This document shows positions 1-6,563 of a stretch of 12,968 nt of DNA, piece after piece (position 1 is the first letter of the stretch; the number at the start of each line of letters is the position of its first letter). The translations under genes were made by a program, and so were the position numbers. This stretch comes from JBEPVZ01 sp041690695 (GTDB lineage Bacteria; Patescibacteriota; Microgenomatia; Daviesbacterales; UBA10151): the NCBI GenBank assembly GCA_041690695.1, contig JBEPVZ010000029.1:1-12968 (forward strand), read 5' to 3'. The notes below the pieces were generated by a model, which had not been told where the DNA came from, made no database searches, and saw only the letters and a list, made by a program, of their open reading frames with translations.

Positions 1-1141
1 GATTGTGGCTGAAGGCGGTCTTAAAGTCTATACCTCACTCGATTTAGATCTTCAAACGATGGCTGAAAATGTCGTCTCCGAAGAAGTTACAAAATTAAAG
101 AGCTTAAATGTATCAAATGGTGCAGCCATGATTACCGATCCCAATAACGGTCAAATATTAGCGATGGTCGGTTCGCTTGATTATTATAATCCTCAATTTG
201 GGAACTTTAATGTTGCCCTAGCTGATCGCCAACCTGGCTCATCAATTAAAGTCATTACTTATGTAACTGGTTTTAAAATGGGGCTAAGCCCGGGTAGTAT
301 TTTAGTTGATGCCCCAACCACTTTTCCAAGTATTAGTGGTAACTACAGCCCAGTTAATTACGATGGTAAATTCCATGGTCCAGTCACAATTAGAACAGCA
401 TTAGGCTCCTCATATAATATTCCCGCGGTTAAAACCTTAAACTTTGTCGGAATCCCCAACATGCTTAAAACCGCCCATGACATGGGTATTACAACCCTAA
501 ATGAGCCTGACAGATACGGTTTATCATTAACCCTGGGCGGAGCTGAGGTTAAGCTAATCGATATGATGAGTGTTTATGGGACGTTGGCGGATAACGGCTT
601 AAGACATGATCCAACTCCGATTTTGAAAGTCGTCAATTCCAAAGGTGATGTTTTAGAAGACAATACCAATACTCCAGGTGTTCAAGTTATCTCCCCAGCT
701 ATTAGTTATTTAATTACTAATATTTTAGCCGACAATAATGCCCGGACACCGGCCTTTGGTCCAGACTCTCTCCTTAAAATTCCTGGACATACCGTAGCGG
801 TCAAAACCGGTACCACAGATTTAAAAAAGGATAATTGGGCTTTTGGATATACTCCAAATTATGTCGTCGGGACCTGGGTTGGAAATAATGATAATACGCC
901 GATGGACCAACGTCTTTCATCAGGAGTAACTGGGGCCTCACCAATTTGGAATCGAATTATTACCAATTTAGTAGCTAATCAACCCGATGTCGCCTTTGTT
1001 AAGCCAGCTGATGTCATCGAAGGCTTTATTAATGGACATCGCGATCTAGTAATTAGCGGTCAACCACTTCAATCAGCCAATCCGCTTAGTCAATTGCGTT
1101 CACCAGATAGTTTAGTCTCTAGAACCATCCAACCTCTTTGA
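1..1141 (+). CDS. Class A penicillin-binding protein (PBP1A-like), 3' part only
   Basis: This is the transpeptidase part of a bifunctional peptidoglycan synthase that cross-links stem peptides outside the membrane. The frame is already open at the left edge, so the glycosyltransferase domain lies upstream; the GTG at position 5 is a valine codon inside the domain, not a start. Counting that codon as residue 1, the three penicillin-binding motifs are present: SxxK (S79-S-I-K82, catalytic Ser79), SxN (S136-Y-N138) and KTG(T) (267-270). After KTG come the typical WAFGYTPNYVVGTWVGN stretch and a short tail of about 80 residues with no obvious extra domain. The stop is TGA at 1139-1141. The last 52 bp overlap the convergent ASCH gene. 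The family call is secure; the exact paralogue (PBP1A, 1B or 2A) cannot be told from this part. Confidence 0.95.
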   Translation, partial: IVAEGGLKVYTSLDLDLQTMAENVVSEEVTKLKSLNVSNGAAMITDPNNGQILAMVGSLDYYNPQFGNFNVALADRQPGSSIKVITYVTGFKMGLSPGSILVDAPTTFPSISGNYSPVNYDGKFHGPVTIRTALGSSYNIPAVKTLNFVGIPNMLKTAHDMGITTLNEPDRYGLSLTLGGAEVKLIDMMSVYGTLADNGLRHDPTPILKVVNSKGDVLEDNTNTPGVQVISPAISYLITNILADNNARTPAFGPDSLLKIPGHTVAVKTGTTDLKKDNWAFGYTPNYVVGTWVGNNDNTPMDQRLSSGVTGASPIWNRIITNLVANQPDVAFVKPADVIEGFINGHRDLVISGQPLQSANPLSQLRSPDSLVSRTIQPL

Positions 1142-1521
1142 TCTGACTTTTTAAATTTAATTGGGGACGTAATAAATCTCTCTAATTTATCAATAAATAT
1201 CAGCGTTCCAAATATCGATTTCTGATGAGCTTCTAAAAAGATCTGATCAGAGGCGTTAGATCCCAAACTAATTTTTGACCAATATTTCTCGATGATTAAC
1301 TGCCAGTCGTCTTTTGATAAACCTTCAAAACTAATAACCGCTTTAACACTAAATTGTCCGACCACCTCCCCACCACTGACTTTTAAATAAACTAAATCAC
1401 CTCTCTGAATTAGCCCAAATGGGGCAATTCGATTTTTGGAAAAACGACTTTCAATCGTTTTGGTGCCATTAAAAATAGCCTCAACACCTTCTTTTGAAAG
1501 AATAGCCATGTGCTTGGTCAT
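1090..1521 (-). CDS. Small ASCH/PUA-like domain protein
   Basis: This is a 143-residue protein that resembles the ASCH superfamily, small beta-barrel RNA-binding-type domains related to PUA. The clue is the segment IFNGTKTIESRFSKNRIAPF (residues 17-36), followed by RGDLVYLKVSGGEVVGQF: a pocket-forming K-T-I-E-x-R motif and a G-D-x-V-x-x-K strand. ASCH proteins are thought to bind RNA or modified nucleosides, and some are amidohydrolases, but no specific role can be assigned here. The start could be the first ATG (1521) or the fifth codon (1509). A TATAAT on this strand ends 9 bases before 1521, so the mRNA would be almost leaderless from the first ATG. The gene is divergent from secE and its 3' end overlaps the PBP gene by 52 bp. 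Confidence 0.7.
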   Translation of the reverse strand: MTKHMAILSKEGVEAIFNGTKTIESRFSKNRIAPFGLIQRGDLVYLKVSGGEVVGQFSVKAVISFEGLSKDDWQLIIEKYWSKISLGSNASDQIFLEAHQKSIFGTLIFIDKLERFITSPIKFKKSDQRGWMVLETKLSGERN

Positions 1522-1530
1522 ACATCAGGC

Positions 1531-1536
1531 ATTATA
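1531..1536 (-). promoter_or_regulatory. Probable -10 box of the ASCH gene
   Basis: The minus strand reads TATAAT, a perfect sigma-70 -10 hexamer, ending 9 bases before the ATG at 1521. Transcription would therefore start about 2-4 bases before the start codon. The -35 region is poor (TTACCT at about the right distance). It lies back to back with the secE -10 box. Confidence 0.45.
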
Positions 1537-1545
1537 TGGTATGAT
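1537..1545 (+). promoter_or_regulatory. Extended -10 promoter of the secE operon
   Basis: TGG-TATGAT is an extended -10 element (TGn plus a near-consensus hexamer, 5 of 6). A start near 1552 would give a leader of about 30 nt containing the hairpin at 1559-1579. No good -35 lies at 17 bp (TTGGTC is 20 bp away), as is common for extended -10 promoters. Confidence 0.5.
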
Positions 1546-1558
1546 TACCCACAAGGTA

Positions 1559-1579
1559 AGTAGCTATATGCCAGCTACT
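1559..1579 (+). promoter_or_regulatory. Perfect hairpin directly before the secE start
   Basis: AGTAGCT, a 7-nt loop and AGCTACT form a perfect 7-bp inverted repeat whose 3' arm ends one base before the ATG at 1581. It occupies the place of a ribosome binding site, and no Shine-Dalgarno sequence is present. If it folds, it would occlude or position the 30S subunit, so it may control translation of the secE-nusG pair. The structure is seen; the function is inferred. Confidence 0.5.
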
Positions 1580-1580
1580 A

Positions 1581-1772
1581 ATGACTAAAATGAGATTACT
1601 TGATTTTTTACGTGAAGTTAAAGTAGAATTACAAAAAGTGGTTTGGCCTAGTAAAAGGCAGACTATTCAGCTTACGATGATTGTAGTATTAGTCTCAATT
1701 ATCGTAGGCTTTTTTATTGGAGGACTTGATTTACTCCTGACCCAATTATTCAAAGCCCTCTTAAAGCTATGA
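1581..1772 (+). CDS. secE: Preprotein translocase subunit SecE
   Basis: This is the essential small subunit that clamps SecY in the Sec translocon of the cytoplasmic membrane. It is 63 residues, the short single-helix form typical of most bacteria. The amphipathic motif FLREVKVELQKVVWPSKRQT (residues 9-28) contains the conserved V-x-W-P-S/T element and is followed by one membrane helix (about 32-56) rich in V, I and L. It opens the unit secE-nusG-rplK-rplA, the order found across bacteria. Its TGA stop overlaps the nusG start by 4 bp (ATGA), which points to translational coupling. The start may be the first ATG (1581) or the fourth codon (1590). Confidence 0.95.
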   Translation: MTKMRLLDFLREVKVELQKVVWPSKRQTIQLTMIVVLVSIIVGFFIGGLDLLLTQLFKALLKL

Positions 1773-2521
1773 ACGACGACCAATTAGAAGAGACAAAGAA
1801 TAAGACAGAAGACACAACCGAGGAAACTTCTGTGGAAGAAAAGATGGTGGATGAAGTATCTAGTGTAGAAGACACAAACACAGATTCAGAAGTACCTGAA
1901 GAAGACACAACCCCTGTTGACGAAAATGCTCCTAAAGAATACCAAGAACCAGCCCACATTCAAAGCGAATCCCCGATCTCCCAAACTGATGATCCAAATG
2001 CCAAGTGGTACGTTGTCCATACTTACTCAGGACATGAAAATAAAGTTTCAACCGCGTTAAAACAACGAGTTGAATCTGAACATTTAGAACATAAGATCTT
2101 TGATGTCTTAGTTCCAACTCAAGAAAAGATCGAGATCCGCGGTGGTAAGAAAGCAACCGTTAAAGAGAAGATCTTTCCAGGTTATATCTTAGTTAAGATG
2201 ATTTTAGATGATAGCTCATGGCTGGCAGTTCGAACCACTCAAGGGGTAACGGCCTTTATTGGTATGGGTAATAAGCCTACTCCAATCCCAGATCAAGAAG
2301 TTCGAGGAATTGTTAAATTCATGACTCAAGGCGCCGCGCCAACATTTGGTGATGTCTTCTTGGTTGATGATACTGTTAAAATCATTGACGGTCCGTTCGC
2401 CGAATTCATTGGTAAAGTCGATAGTGTTGATAAAGAACATGGTAAAGTCAGAGTGCTTGTTTCAATCTTTGGTCGTGAAACACCAGTTGAGTTAGACTTC
2501 CTGCAAGTGACTAAATTGTAA
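1769..2521 (+). CDS. nusG: Transcription termination/antitermination protein NusG with long acidic N-terminal tail
   Basis: NusG binds RNA polymerase through its NGN domain, suppresses pausing, and uses its KOW domain to contact Rho or ribosomal S10. The NGN domain begins at residue 80 (WYVVHTYSGHENKV) and contains the conserved KEKIFPGYILVKM strand. The KOW domain lies at about residues 195-250 (VDDTVKIIDGPFAEFIGKV). The protein is 250 residues against about 175-180 in typical NusG; the excess is an acidic, Ser/Thr-rich tail of 78 residues. The 4-bp overlap with secE supports this start. Even if the internal ATG at codon 26 were used, over 50 extra residues would remain. The tail is probably disordered, and its role is unknown. 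Confidence 0.95.
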   Translation: MNDDQLEETKNKTEDTTEETSVEEKMVDEVSSVEDTNTDSEVPEEDTTPVDENAPKEYQEPAHIQSESPISQTDDPNAKWYVVHTYSGHENKVSTALKQRVESEHLEHKIFDVLVPTQEKIEIRGGKKATVKEKIFPGYILVKMILDDSSWLAVRTTQGVTAFIGMGNKPTPIPDQEVRGIVKFMTQGAAPTFGDVFLVDDTVKIIDGPFAEFIGKVDSVDKEHGKVRVLVSIFGRETPVELDFLQVTKL

Positions 2522-2525
2522 ACAT

Positions 2526-2951
2526 ATGCCAGTCAAAAAAATAAAAACTTATATTAAATTAAATGTTCCAGCTGGAGCAGCAACTGCTGCACCACCAGTT
2601 GGCCCAGCTTTAGGTCAACATGGTCTACCAATCATGGACTTTGTGAAGACTTTTAATGAAAGAACTAAAGAAAAGATGGGTAATATCTTGCCAGTTGTTA
2701 TCACCGTTTTTGATGATCGAACTTTTACTTTTGTAACTAAAGAACCACCAGTTGCTGAGATGATTAAAAAAGCTTTGAATGTTCAAAAAGGTTCTGGTAA
2801 AGCTGGTCGAGAATTTGCTGGAACTCTTTCTAAAGCTCAAGTTGAAGAGATTGCCAAAGCCAAGATGCCTGATTTAAATGCCAATGATATTGCCGGCGCC
2901 ATGAATATCGTCATGGGAACAGCCAGGTCAATGGGAGTTAAAGTTAGTTAA
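2526..2951 (+). CDS. rplK: 50S ribosomal protein L11
   Basis: L11 sits at the base of the ribosomal stalk, binds 23S rRNA in the GTPase-associated centre, and helps translation factors and RelA act. The length of 141 residues is the family norm. The proline-rich N-terminal segment VPAGAATAAPPVGPALGQHG (14-33) and the RNA-binding C-terminal end DIAGAMNIVMGTARSMGVKV are both intact. It starts 4 bp after the nusG stop and ends 10 bp before rplA, so it is clearly co-transcribed. No Shine-Dalgarno sequence is visible. Unlike NusG, L1 and L7/L12 in this window, it has no N-terminal extension. Confidence 0.98.
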   Translation: MPVKKIKTYIKLNVPAGAATAAPPVGPALGQHGLPIMDFVKTFNERTKEKMGNILPVVITVFDDRTFTFVTKEPPVAEMIKKALNVQKGSGKAGREFAGTLSKAQVEEIAKAKMPDLNANDIAGAMNIVMGTARSMGVKVS

Positions 2952-2961
2952 AATTAAAAAT

Positions 2962-3795
2962 ATGAGCAAAACCAAAATTAAAGATATGGCAGTTGAGGTC
3001 GACGAGAGTAAAGATAAGATCGAAGATGGTGCTTTGAAAGAGGAACTATCCTCTACTGAGGATTCTACCGTCGAGACACAACCAGCTACTGTCGAAGAAG
3101 AAGCTAAGCCTAAGAAAAAACAAAAACCAGGCAAACGAAAAAAAGTTCGCTCTAAGAAGTATCAAGCTACCCGTGAATTAGTTGATAAAACTAAAAGCTT
3201 TCCCATTGAAGAAGCCGTTTTACTCGCTCAAAAATCATCTTATTCAAAATATGATGGGACTTTTGAGATTCATTTAAATAGCAAACTTAAAAATTTACGA
3301 GGCTTTGTGAGCTTACCTTATGCTTCAGGTAAACAGATTAAAGTTTTAGTTTTTGGATCTGACGAAGACTTAGGCCTAAAACCCGGTGAAGAAAAAGATG
3401 GCGTAACACTCGGAACTGATGAAACAATCGCTGAAATTCAGAAGGGTAAAATTAGTTTTGATATTTTAATTACCTCTCCTCAATGGATGCCAAAAATTAC
3501 ACCTCTCGCTCGTTTCCTGGGACCACGCGGATTAATGCCTAATCCTAAAAACAACACGATTACTGATCGCTTAGCAGCTGCAGTTAAAGATATTCAGTCT
3601 GGCAAGATGGAATATAAATCTGAAGCTAATGGTAAGGTCATTCATTTAGCCATTGGTAAAGTTAGTCAACCTAAAGAAGAGTTAGTGGCCAATGTTAAAG
3701 CATTAATGATGACGGTTGGTAAAACTAAAGTTTCAAAGATAACTCTGTCCCCTAGCTTAGGAATGGGCGTTAAAGTCGACCTGGCTAGTATCTAA
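2962..3795 (+). CDS. rplA: 50S ribosomal protein L1 with acidic-then-basic N-terminal extension
   Basis: L1 forms the mobile stalk near the E site and in many bacteria represses its own operon. The L1 fold begins near residue 64 (SKKYQATRELVDKTKSFPIE), and the family signature RFLGPRGLMPNPKNNTIT is intact. The total is 277 residues against about 225-235 for usual L1. The extra 58 residues are acidic (about 10-49, rich in E, D, S and T) and then strongly basic (KPKKKQKPGKRKK, 49-61). No ATG or GTG between codon 9 and the conserved domain gives a normal-length protein. It is the last gene of the first ribosomal unit; the hairpin with a T run at 3834-3859 lies just downstream. Confidence 0.96.
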   Translation: MSKTKIKDMAVEVDESKDKIEDGALKEELSSTEDSTVETQPATVEEEAKPKKKQKPGKRKKVRSKKYQATRELVDKTKSFPIEEAVLLAQKSSYSKYDGTFEIHLNSKLKNLRGFVSLPYASGKQIKVLVFGSDEDLGLKPGEEKDGVTLGTDETIAEIQKGKISFDILITSPQWMPKITPLARFLGPRGLMPNPKNNTITDRLAAAVKDIQSGKMEYKSEANGKVIHLAIGKVSQPKEELVANVKALMMTVGKTKVSKITLSPSLGMGVKVDLASI

Positions 3796-3808
3796 GAGGA
3801 AATTTATT

Positions 3809-3856
3809 TTAGGGTGATTAGGAATATTGGGGAGGTTAGGATTTAACTACCTAATT
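3809..3856. repeat. Copy 1 of a GTTAGG-type intergenic palindromic repeat (degenerate)
   Basis: Positions 3809-3840 match 8233-8264 at 30 of 32 bases, beginning with the identical 20-mer TTAGGGTGATTAGGAATATT. Similarity fades but continues without a gap to about 3856. This copy keeps the left arm and has lost most of the right arm of the palindrome. It lies between the convergent rplA and flippase genes and supplies the flippase stop codon (TAG on the minus strand, 3851-3853). Confidence 0.85.
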
Positions 3857-3859
3857 TTT
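3834..3859 (+). terminator. AT-rich intrinsic terminator after rplA
   Basis: TTAGG (3836-3840), a 9-nt loop and CCTAA (3850-3854) are followed by TTTTT; two G-U pairs can extend the stem to 7 bp. It is weak but well placed 40 bp after rplA, and it is built from the dispersed repeat. It overlaps the 3' end of the convergent gene. Confidence 0.45.
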
Positions 3860-4825
3860 ATTTCTTAGTCTTTCCCAAACTAGTCTTAAATTAAACTTCA
3901 AGAAGTAAATTGAACTTATTCCGACCGTTGGCAAGATTACCAAATTAAGTAAATGTTGCAAGACGGCGACGCTTGAAGCCAAATTTGGATCAAGGCCTAA
4001 TACCCCAGATAAGACCACCAGTCCCGATGCTTCAGCAGACCCAACATAACCCGGAGCGGCCGGGATTAAAAAAGTCAGAGTTATCAGGGCATTTCCAAAC
4101 ACGACTTTAATAAAATTTAAGTTAACTCCAAGGGCTAACAAAACGCTTAGTAAAACTATGCTGTCAGAAATAATGGCCAAAATAGTTAATAGGATCAGAC
4201 TAGCAAAATGATCAACTGGTAACCTCAATAAACTAAATTGATCAATAATGGTGTTAGCAAAACTTTTCAAGAAACCTGGTAAAAGCAAATTAGCCAACTT
4301 ACGAGCTAAATTTTGACCTAAGATCATTAAAACCGCGGCCACGCTAAACGAAGCGGTCGCAATAATAATTCCTTGACCAATAACGGATGGCAATGATATC
4401 GACAAGACAACCATTAAAATCGCCGCCACCAGAATATAAACCCAAAAATCTAAAAATCGATCAATAAAAACCCAGGTCAAAGTTTTCGGCAAATTTTGTT
4501 TTAGAAAGGTCGATAGATAAACCCCTTTAGCAATCTCTCCGGCTCTAATTGGGATCATAAACGATAAAAATTGAGCTAAAAAAGTTAAAAAAACGATTCT
4601 TTTAAAAGCTAAGTTGTAACGTTTTAGGAGGATTTTAAATCTTAAACTTCTAAAAAAGGTCGCGCATAAGTAGGCTATTAAAAAGATAATTAAAAACTTA
4701 AAATCGGCAGTTTTGATATGGTCGTAAACTTCAGATAAGTTAACAAAATGGAGCCAAAGAAAGATCAGGACAACACCTATGACAGTATTAATAATTAAGC
4801 GAATTAAGTTTTTAGGAGAAAGCAT
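3851..4825 (-). CDS. Flippase-like integral membrane protein (LPG synthase TM / UPF0104 family)
   Basis: This 324-residue, very hydrophobic protein has about eight or nine membrane segments (for example 8-26, 43-58, 76-95, 123-144, 150-170, 206-232, 243-258, 288-308). It resembles the lysylphosphatidylglycerol synthase transmembrane family (also called the flippase-like or UPF0104 family). Visible family features are FMIPIRAGEIAKG (89-101), the FIDRFLDFW segment after TM3, and PAAPGYVGSAEA (255-266) in the C-terminal half. The catalytic aminoacyl-transfer domain of MprF is absent, so only the lipid-flipping type of role is suggested, and the substrate is unknown. The gene is antisense to its ribosomal neighbours. 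Its stop lies inside the dispersed repeat. No Shine-Dalgarno sequence precedes the ATG. Confidence 0.85.
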   Translation of the reverse strand: MLSPKNLIRLIINTVIGVVLIFLWLHFVNLSEVYDHIKTADFKFLIIFLIAYLCATFFRSLRFKILLKRYNLAFKRIVFLTFLAQFLSFMIPIRAGEIAKGVYLSTFLKQNLPKTLTWVFIDRFLDFWVYILVAAILMVVLSISLPSVIGQGIIIATASFSVAAVLMILGQNLARKLANLLLPGFLKSFANTIIDQFSLLRLPVDHFASLILLTILAIISDSIVLLSVLLALGVNLNFIKVVFGNALITLTFLIPAAPGYVGSAEASGLVVLSGVLGLDPNLASSVAVLQHLLNLVILPTVGISSIYFLKFNLRLVWERLRNKN

Positions 4826-4899
4826 GTAATCTTAAAGACAGTTTACACCGATCTTCTACCATCTACCAGCTATCGTCTAGTTTATTGTAAACTAATTTT
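4826..4899. other. Short divergent intergenic region with small repeats
   Basis: It holds a tandem 7-mer, TCTACCA twice (4855-4868), and a small inverted repeat TAGTTT-attgt-AAACTA (4878-4894) just before the GTG of the dockerin gene. No convincing -35/-10 pair was found for either flanking gene. Confidence 0.4.
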
Positions 4900-5778
4900 G
4901 TGCCCAACCGCCCCCGACTCATAATTGTCAGCTTTATAATGGTTTTAATTGCCATTCCCGCAATCTCCCTAGCAATTAGTGTTCGGCTTAAAGCTCAACA
5001 ACCAGCTGGCAATGTTTTAGGCATTGAAGATATCCCACTAACAACCGTCCCCTCTTCATCACCTGATAGTGCGATCACAACCCTTAAACAAAATCTAGAT
5101 AGTCAAGCTCGACTAGCTGATTCAGCGCCAACCCCTGATCCCGCTGTTTCGGTAAGCTTTGGACCAACTATGTCCTTAAATGTTCAACTCGAAGGCCGAC
5201 CAGCTAATAAAAATGGGGGTAAAGTTTTTGTCGGAATTGCCCCAGGAAATGTTAGTAGTAATCCTCAATATTTATTGTCCTTTACCATCACGATGCCTGA
5301 CAGTGGCACTTATAGTGGCTTGTCTCTGGCCGGATTAAGTTATGGTTCAACCTATACCGCTTATATAAAGGGCCAAGCGCAACTTGTTAAAGCCATCCCC
5401 TTTGTCGCAACCGCCACCGGGGTTAATTTAAATTCAGATCTGCCAATTGTTTTAACCACCGGGGATTTAAATGAAGATAATGTCGTAGATCAACTTGATT
5501 ATGGAATTGCTTTAGCGGCTTTAGGCTCAACCCCAAGTTTGGGAAAGTGGAATCCTAATATCGATTTTAATACTGACGGTGTGGTTAATAATTATGATCT
5601 TGGTATTTTGATCAAAAATTTAACCAAAACTGGTGATTCGGGGCCATGGTATTCAAGACTAACTAATTTAAATGCTCCAGCCTCACCAACACCTGGTCAA
5701 AATGTTGGTGGTGCGAGTGCCTCAGCCGAAGCTTCAGCCAGCGCTGGTTATTGGATGTGGGTACCAGGGACAAAATAG
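4900..5778 (+). CDS. Secreted or membrane-anchored protein with a dockerin-type calcium-binding domain
   Basis: This 292-residue exported protein starts at GTG. A hydrophobic segment at residues 8-28 after a basic N-terminus (MPNRPR) is a signal peptide or anchor. Residues about 85-185 look like a beta-sandwich of the kind often placed before dockerins. The dockerin has two calcium loops with ligands at positions 1, 3, 5, 7, 9 and 12: D189, N191, D193, V195, D197, D200, and D222, N224, D226, V228, N230, D233. Dockerins bind cohesin modules to assemble surface complexes; no cohesin is seen in the window. The C-terminus is Pro/Ser/Ala-rich and ends in an unusual aromatic patch (GYWMWVPG). The gene separates rplKA from rplJL. 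Its binding partner is unknown. Confidence 0.8.
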   Translation: MPNRPRLIIVSFIMVLIAIPAISLAISVRLKAQQPAGNVLGIEDIPLTTVPSSSPDSAITTLKQNLDSQARLADSAPTPDPAVSVSFGPTMSLNVQLEGRPANKNGGKVFVGIAPGNVSSNPQYLLSFTITMPDSGTYSGLSLAGLSYGSTYTAYIKGQAQLVKAIPFVATATGVNLNSDLPIVLTTGDLNEDNVVDQLDYGIALAALGSTPSLGKWNPNIDFNTDGVVNNYDLGILIKNLTKTGDSGPWYSRLTNLNAPASPTPGQNVGGASASAEASASAGYWMWVPGTK

Positions 5779-5794
5779 TATTTAGTATCTGGTA

Positions 5795-5820
5795 TTTAGG
5801 AGTGAATAATACTCCCTAAA
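5795..5820. terminator. Hairpin after the dockerin gene, possible terminator or repeat relic
   Basis: TTTAGGAGT, a 7-nt loop and ACTCCCTAAA pair with one bulged base. No T run follows, so Rho-independent termination is doubtful. Its TTAGG/CCTAA arms resemble the dispersed palindromic repeats. A direct repeat GTATTTAG (5778-5785 and 5792-5799) lies beside it. Confidence 0.4.
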
Positions 5821-5830
5821 AGCTCAATCA

Positions 5831-5860
5831 TTGACAAGTGTGTACACATTTGGTTAAAAT
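5831..5860 (+). promoter_or_regulatory. Strong sigma-70 promoter of the rplJ-rplL operon
   Basis: A perfect -35 TTGACA (5831-5836), an 18-bp spacer and the -10 TAAAAT (5855-5860) predict a start near 5867, exactly where the structured leader begins. The spacer contains a perfect 10-bp palindrome, TGTGTACACA (5839-5848), which could be an operator. Confidence 0.8.
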
Positions 5861-5866
5861 CTCCCC

Positions 5867-5991
5867 TAGCTTAAGAAAGTGAGCCGAAGGCCCTGAGGAG
5901 ACGAAGGGTTACCATAAGTCTTACTGAGGCGATATATTGTCATTCTGGTCGAAGAGCCAGAGTCCATAACGCCTCCAAGGGGCGTTTTTTT
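5867..5991 (+). ncRNA. L10-type autoregulatory mRNA leader with attenuator
   Basis: About 125 nt of structured leader precede rplJ. Elements seen are a stem ATTCTGGT/GCCAGAGT (5942-5949 with 5956-5963) and an intrinsic terminator, AACGCCTC-CAA-GGGGCGTT (5968-5986), with a T run to 5991. GAGGCG (5926-5931) is complementary to CGCCTC (5970-5975), the terminator's 5' arm, so an alternative antiterminator pairing exists. It is known that L10 (with L12) binds such leaders in many bacteria and lowers rplJL expression. The match here rests on position, the mutually exclusive hairpins and GA-rich internal loops (5883-5907) suitable for a kink-turn; a covariance-model score was not available. Confidence 0.75.
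5968..5991 (+). terminator. Attenuator terminator in the rplJ leader
   Basis: An 8-bp stem with a CAA triloop, followed by seven T (5985-5991), ends 13 bp before the rplJ start codon. Readthrough is needed for stalk protein synthesis. Confidence 0.8.
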
Positions 5992-6004
5992 ATAGGAAAA
6001 CAAA

Positions 6005-6538
6005 GTGCCAAAAACAAGATTACAAAAAGAAACAACCGTTACCGAGATTACTGATAAGCTCAATCGAGCTAAATCAGTAGTTTTTGCCGACTATCAAGGC
6101 ATGACCATGACTGATCTATCAGCCCTCCGTAAAACACTGCGAGAACAAGGTGCGGAGTTTAGTGTTACCAAAAATAACCTCCTTAAATTAGCCCTAATTA
6201 CTAATCACCAACTACCAGATACCGACCAATTCCTATCCGGACCAGTTGCCACATTATTCTCATATGAAGATGAGGTTTTACCAATCAAAACCTTAACTAA
6301 AGCCATTAAAGATTCTCAAAAAGGTAAAATCAAAGCCGGAATAGTTGATGGACAATTTTTTGAAGCTGTTCAAATTAATAAATTAGCCACGCTTCCAAGC
6401 AAAGATGAATTACGAGCTAAAGTTGTCGGTACCTTAGGTGCTCCACTTTATGGGATTGTTGGAGTTTTACAAGCTAATCTGAGAAATCTAGTTTACGTGA
6501 TGGATCAGATCAGAATTCAAAAAGGGGGTGAAAACTAA
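6005..6538 (+). CDS. rplJ: 50S ribosomal protein L10
   Basis: L10 anchors L7/L12 dimers to the 23S rRNA, forming the ribosomal stalk that recruits translation GTPases. The length is 177 residues, close to the family norm. The N-terminal RNA-binding domain includes AKSVVFADYQGMTMTDLSAL (about 23-42), which matches L10 well, and the C-terminal helix (about 150-172, LQANLRNLVYVMDQIRIQ) would carry L7/L12 dimers. The start codon is GTG, preceded by AGGA at 5994-5997 with a 7-nt gap, one of the few good ribosome binding sites in the window. It is preceded by its regulatory leader and followed 25 bp later by rplL. Confidence 0.97.
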   Translation: MPKTRLQKETTVTEITDKLNRAKSVVFADYQGMTMTDLSALRKTLREQGAEFSVTKNNLLKLALITNHQLPDTDQFLSGPVATLFSYEDEVLPIKTLTKAIKDSQKGKIKAGIVDGQFFEAVQINKLATLPSKDELRAKVVGTLGAPLYGIVGVLQANLRNLVYVMDQIRIQKGGEN

Positions 6539-6539
6539 C

Positions 6540-6554
6540 GTCATTCCCAAATGA
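6540..6554 (+). promoter_or_regulatory. Compact hairpin between rplJ and rplL
   Basis: GTCATT-CCC-AATGAC is a perfect 6-bp stem with a triloop, placed one base after the rplJ stop and 9 bases before the rplL ATG. There is no T run, so it is not a terminator. It may affect mRNA processing or the higher translation rate needed for L7/L12, which is present in several copies per L10. The function is inferred. Confidence 0.4.
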
Positions 6555-6563
6555 CAACATACT

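Noticed and set aside
1750..3134. Several minus-strand open frames opposite nusG, rplK and rplA
   Set aside because: The sense frames encode well-known ribosomal and transcription proteins; the antisense frames have biased Ser/Val composition caused by acidic sense codons.
5866..6063. Minus-strand 65-codon open frame over the L10 leader
   Set aside because: The region has a strong plus-strand promoter, paired hairpins and the rplJ start; the antisense frame is unsupported.
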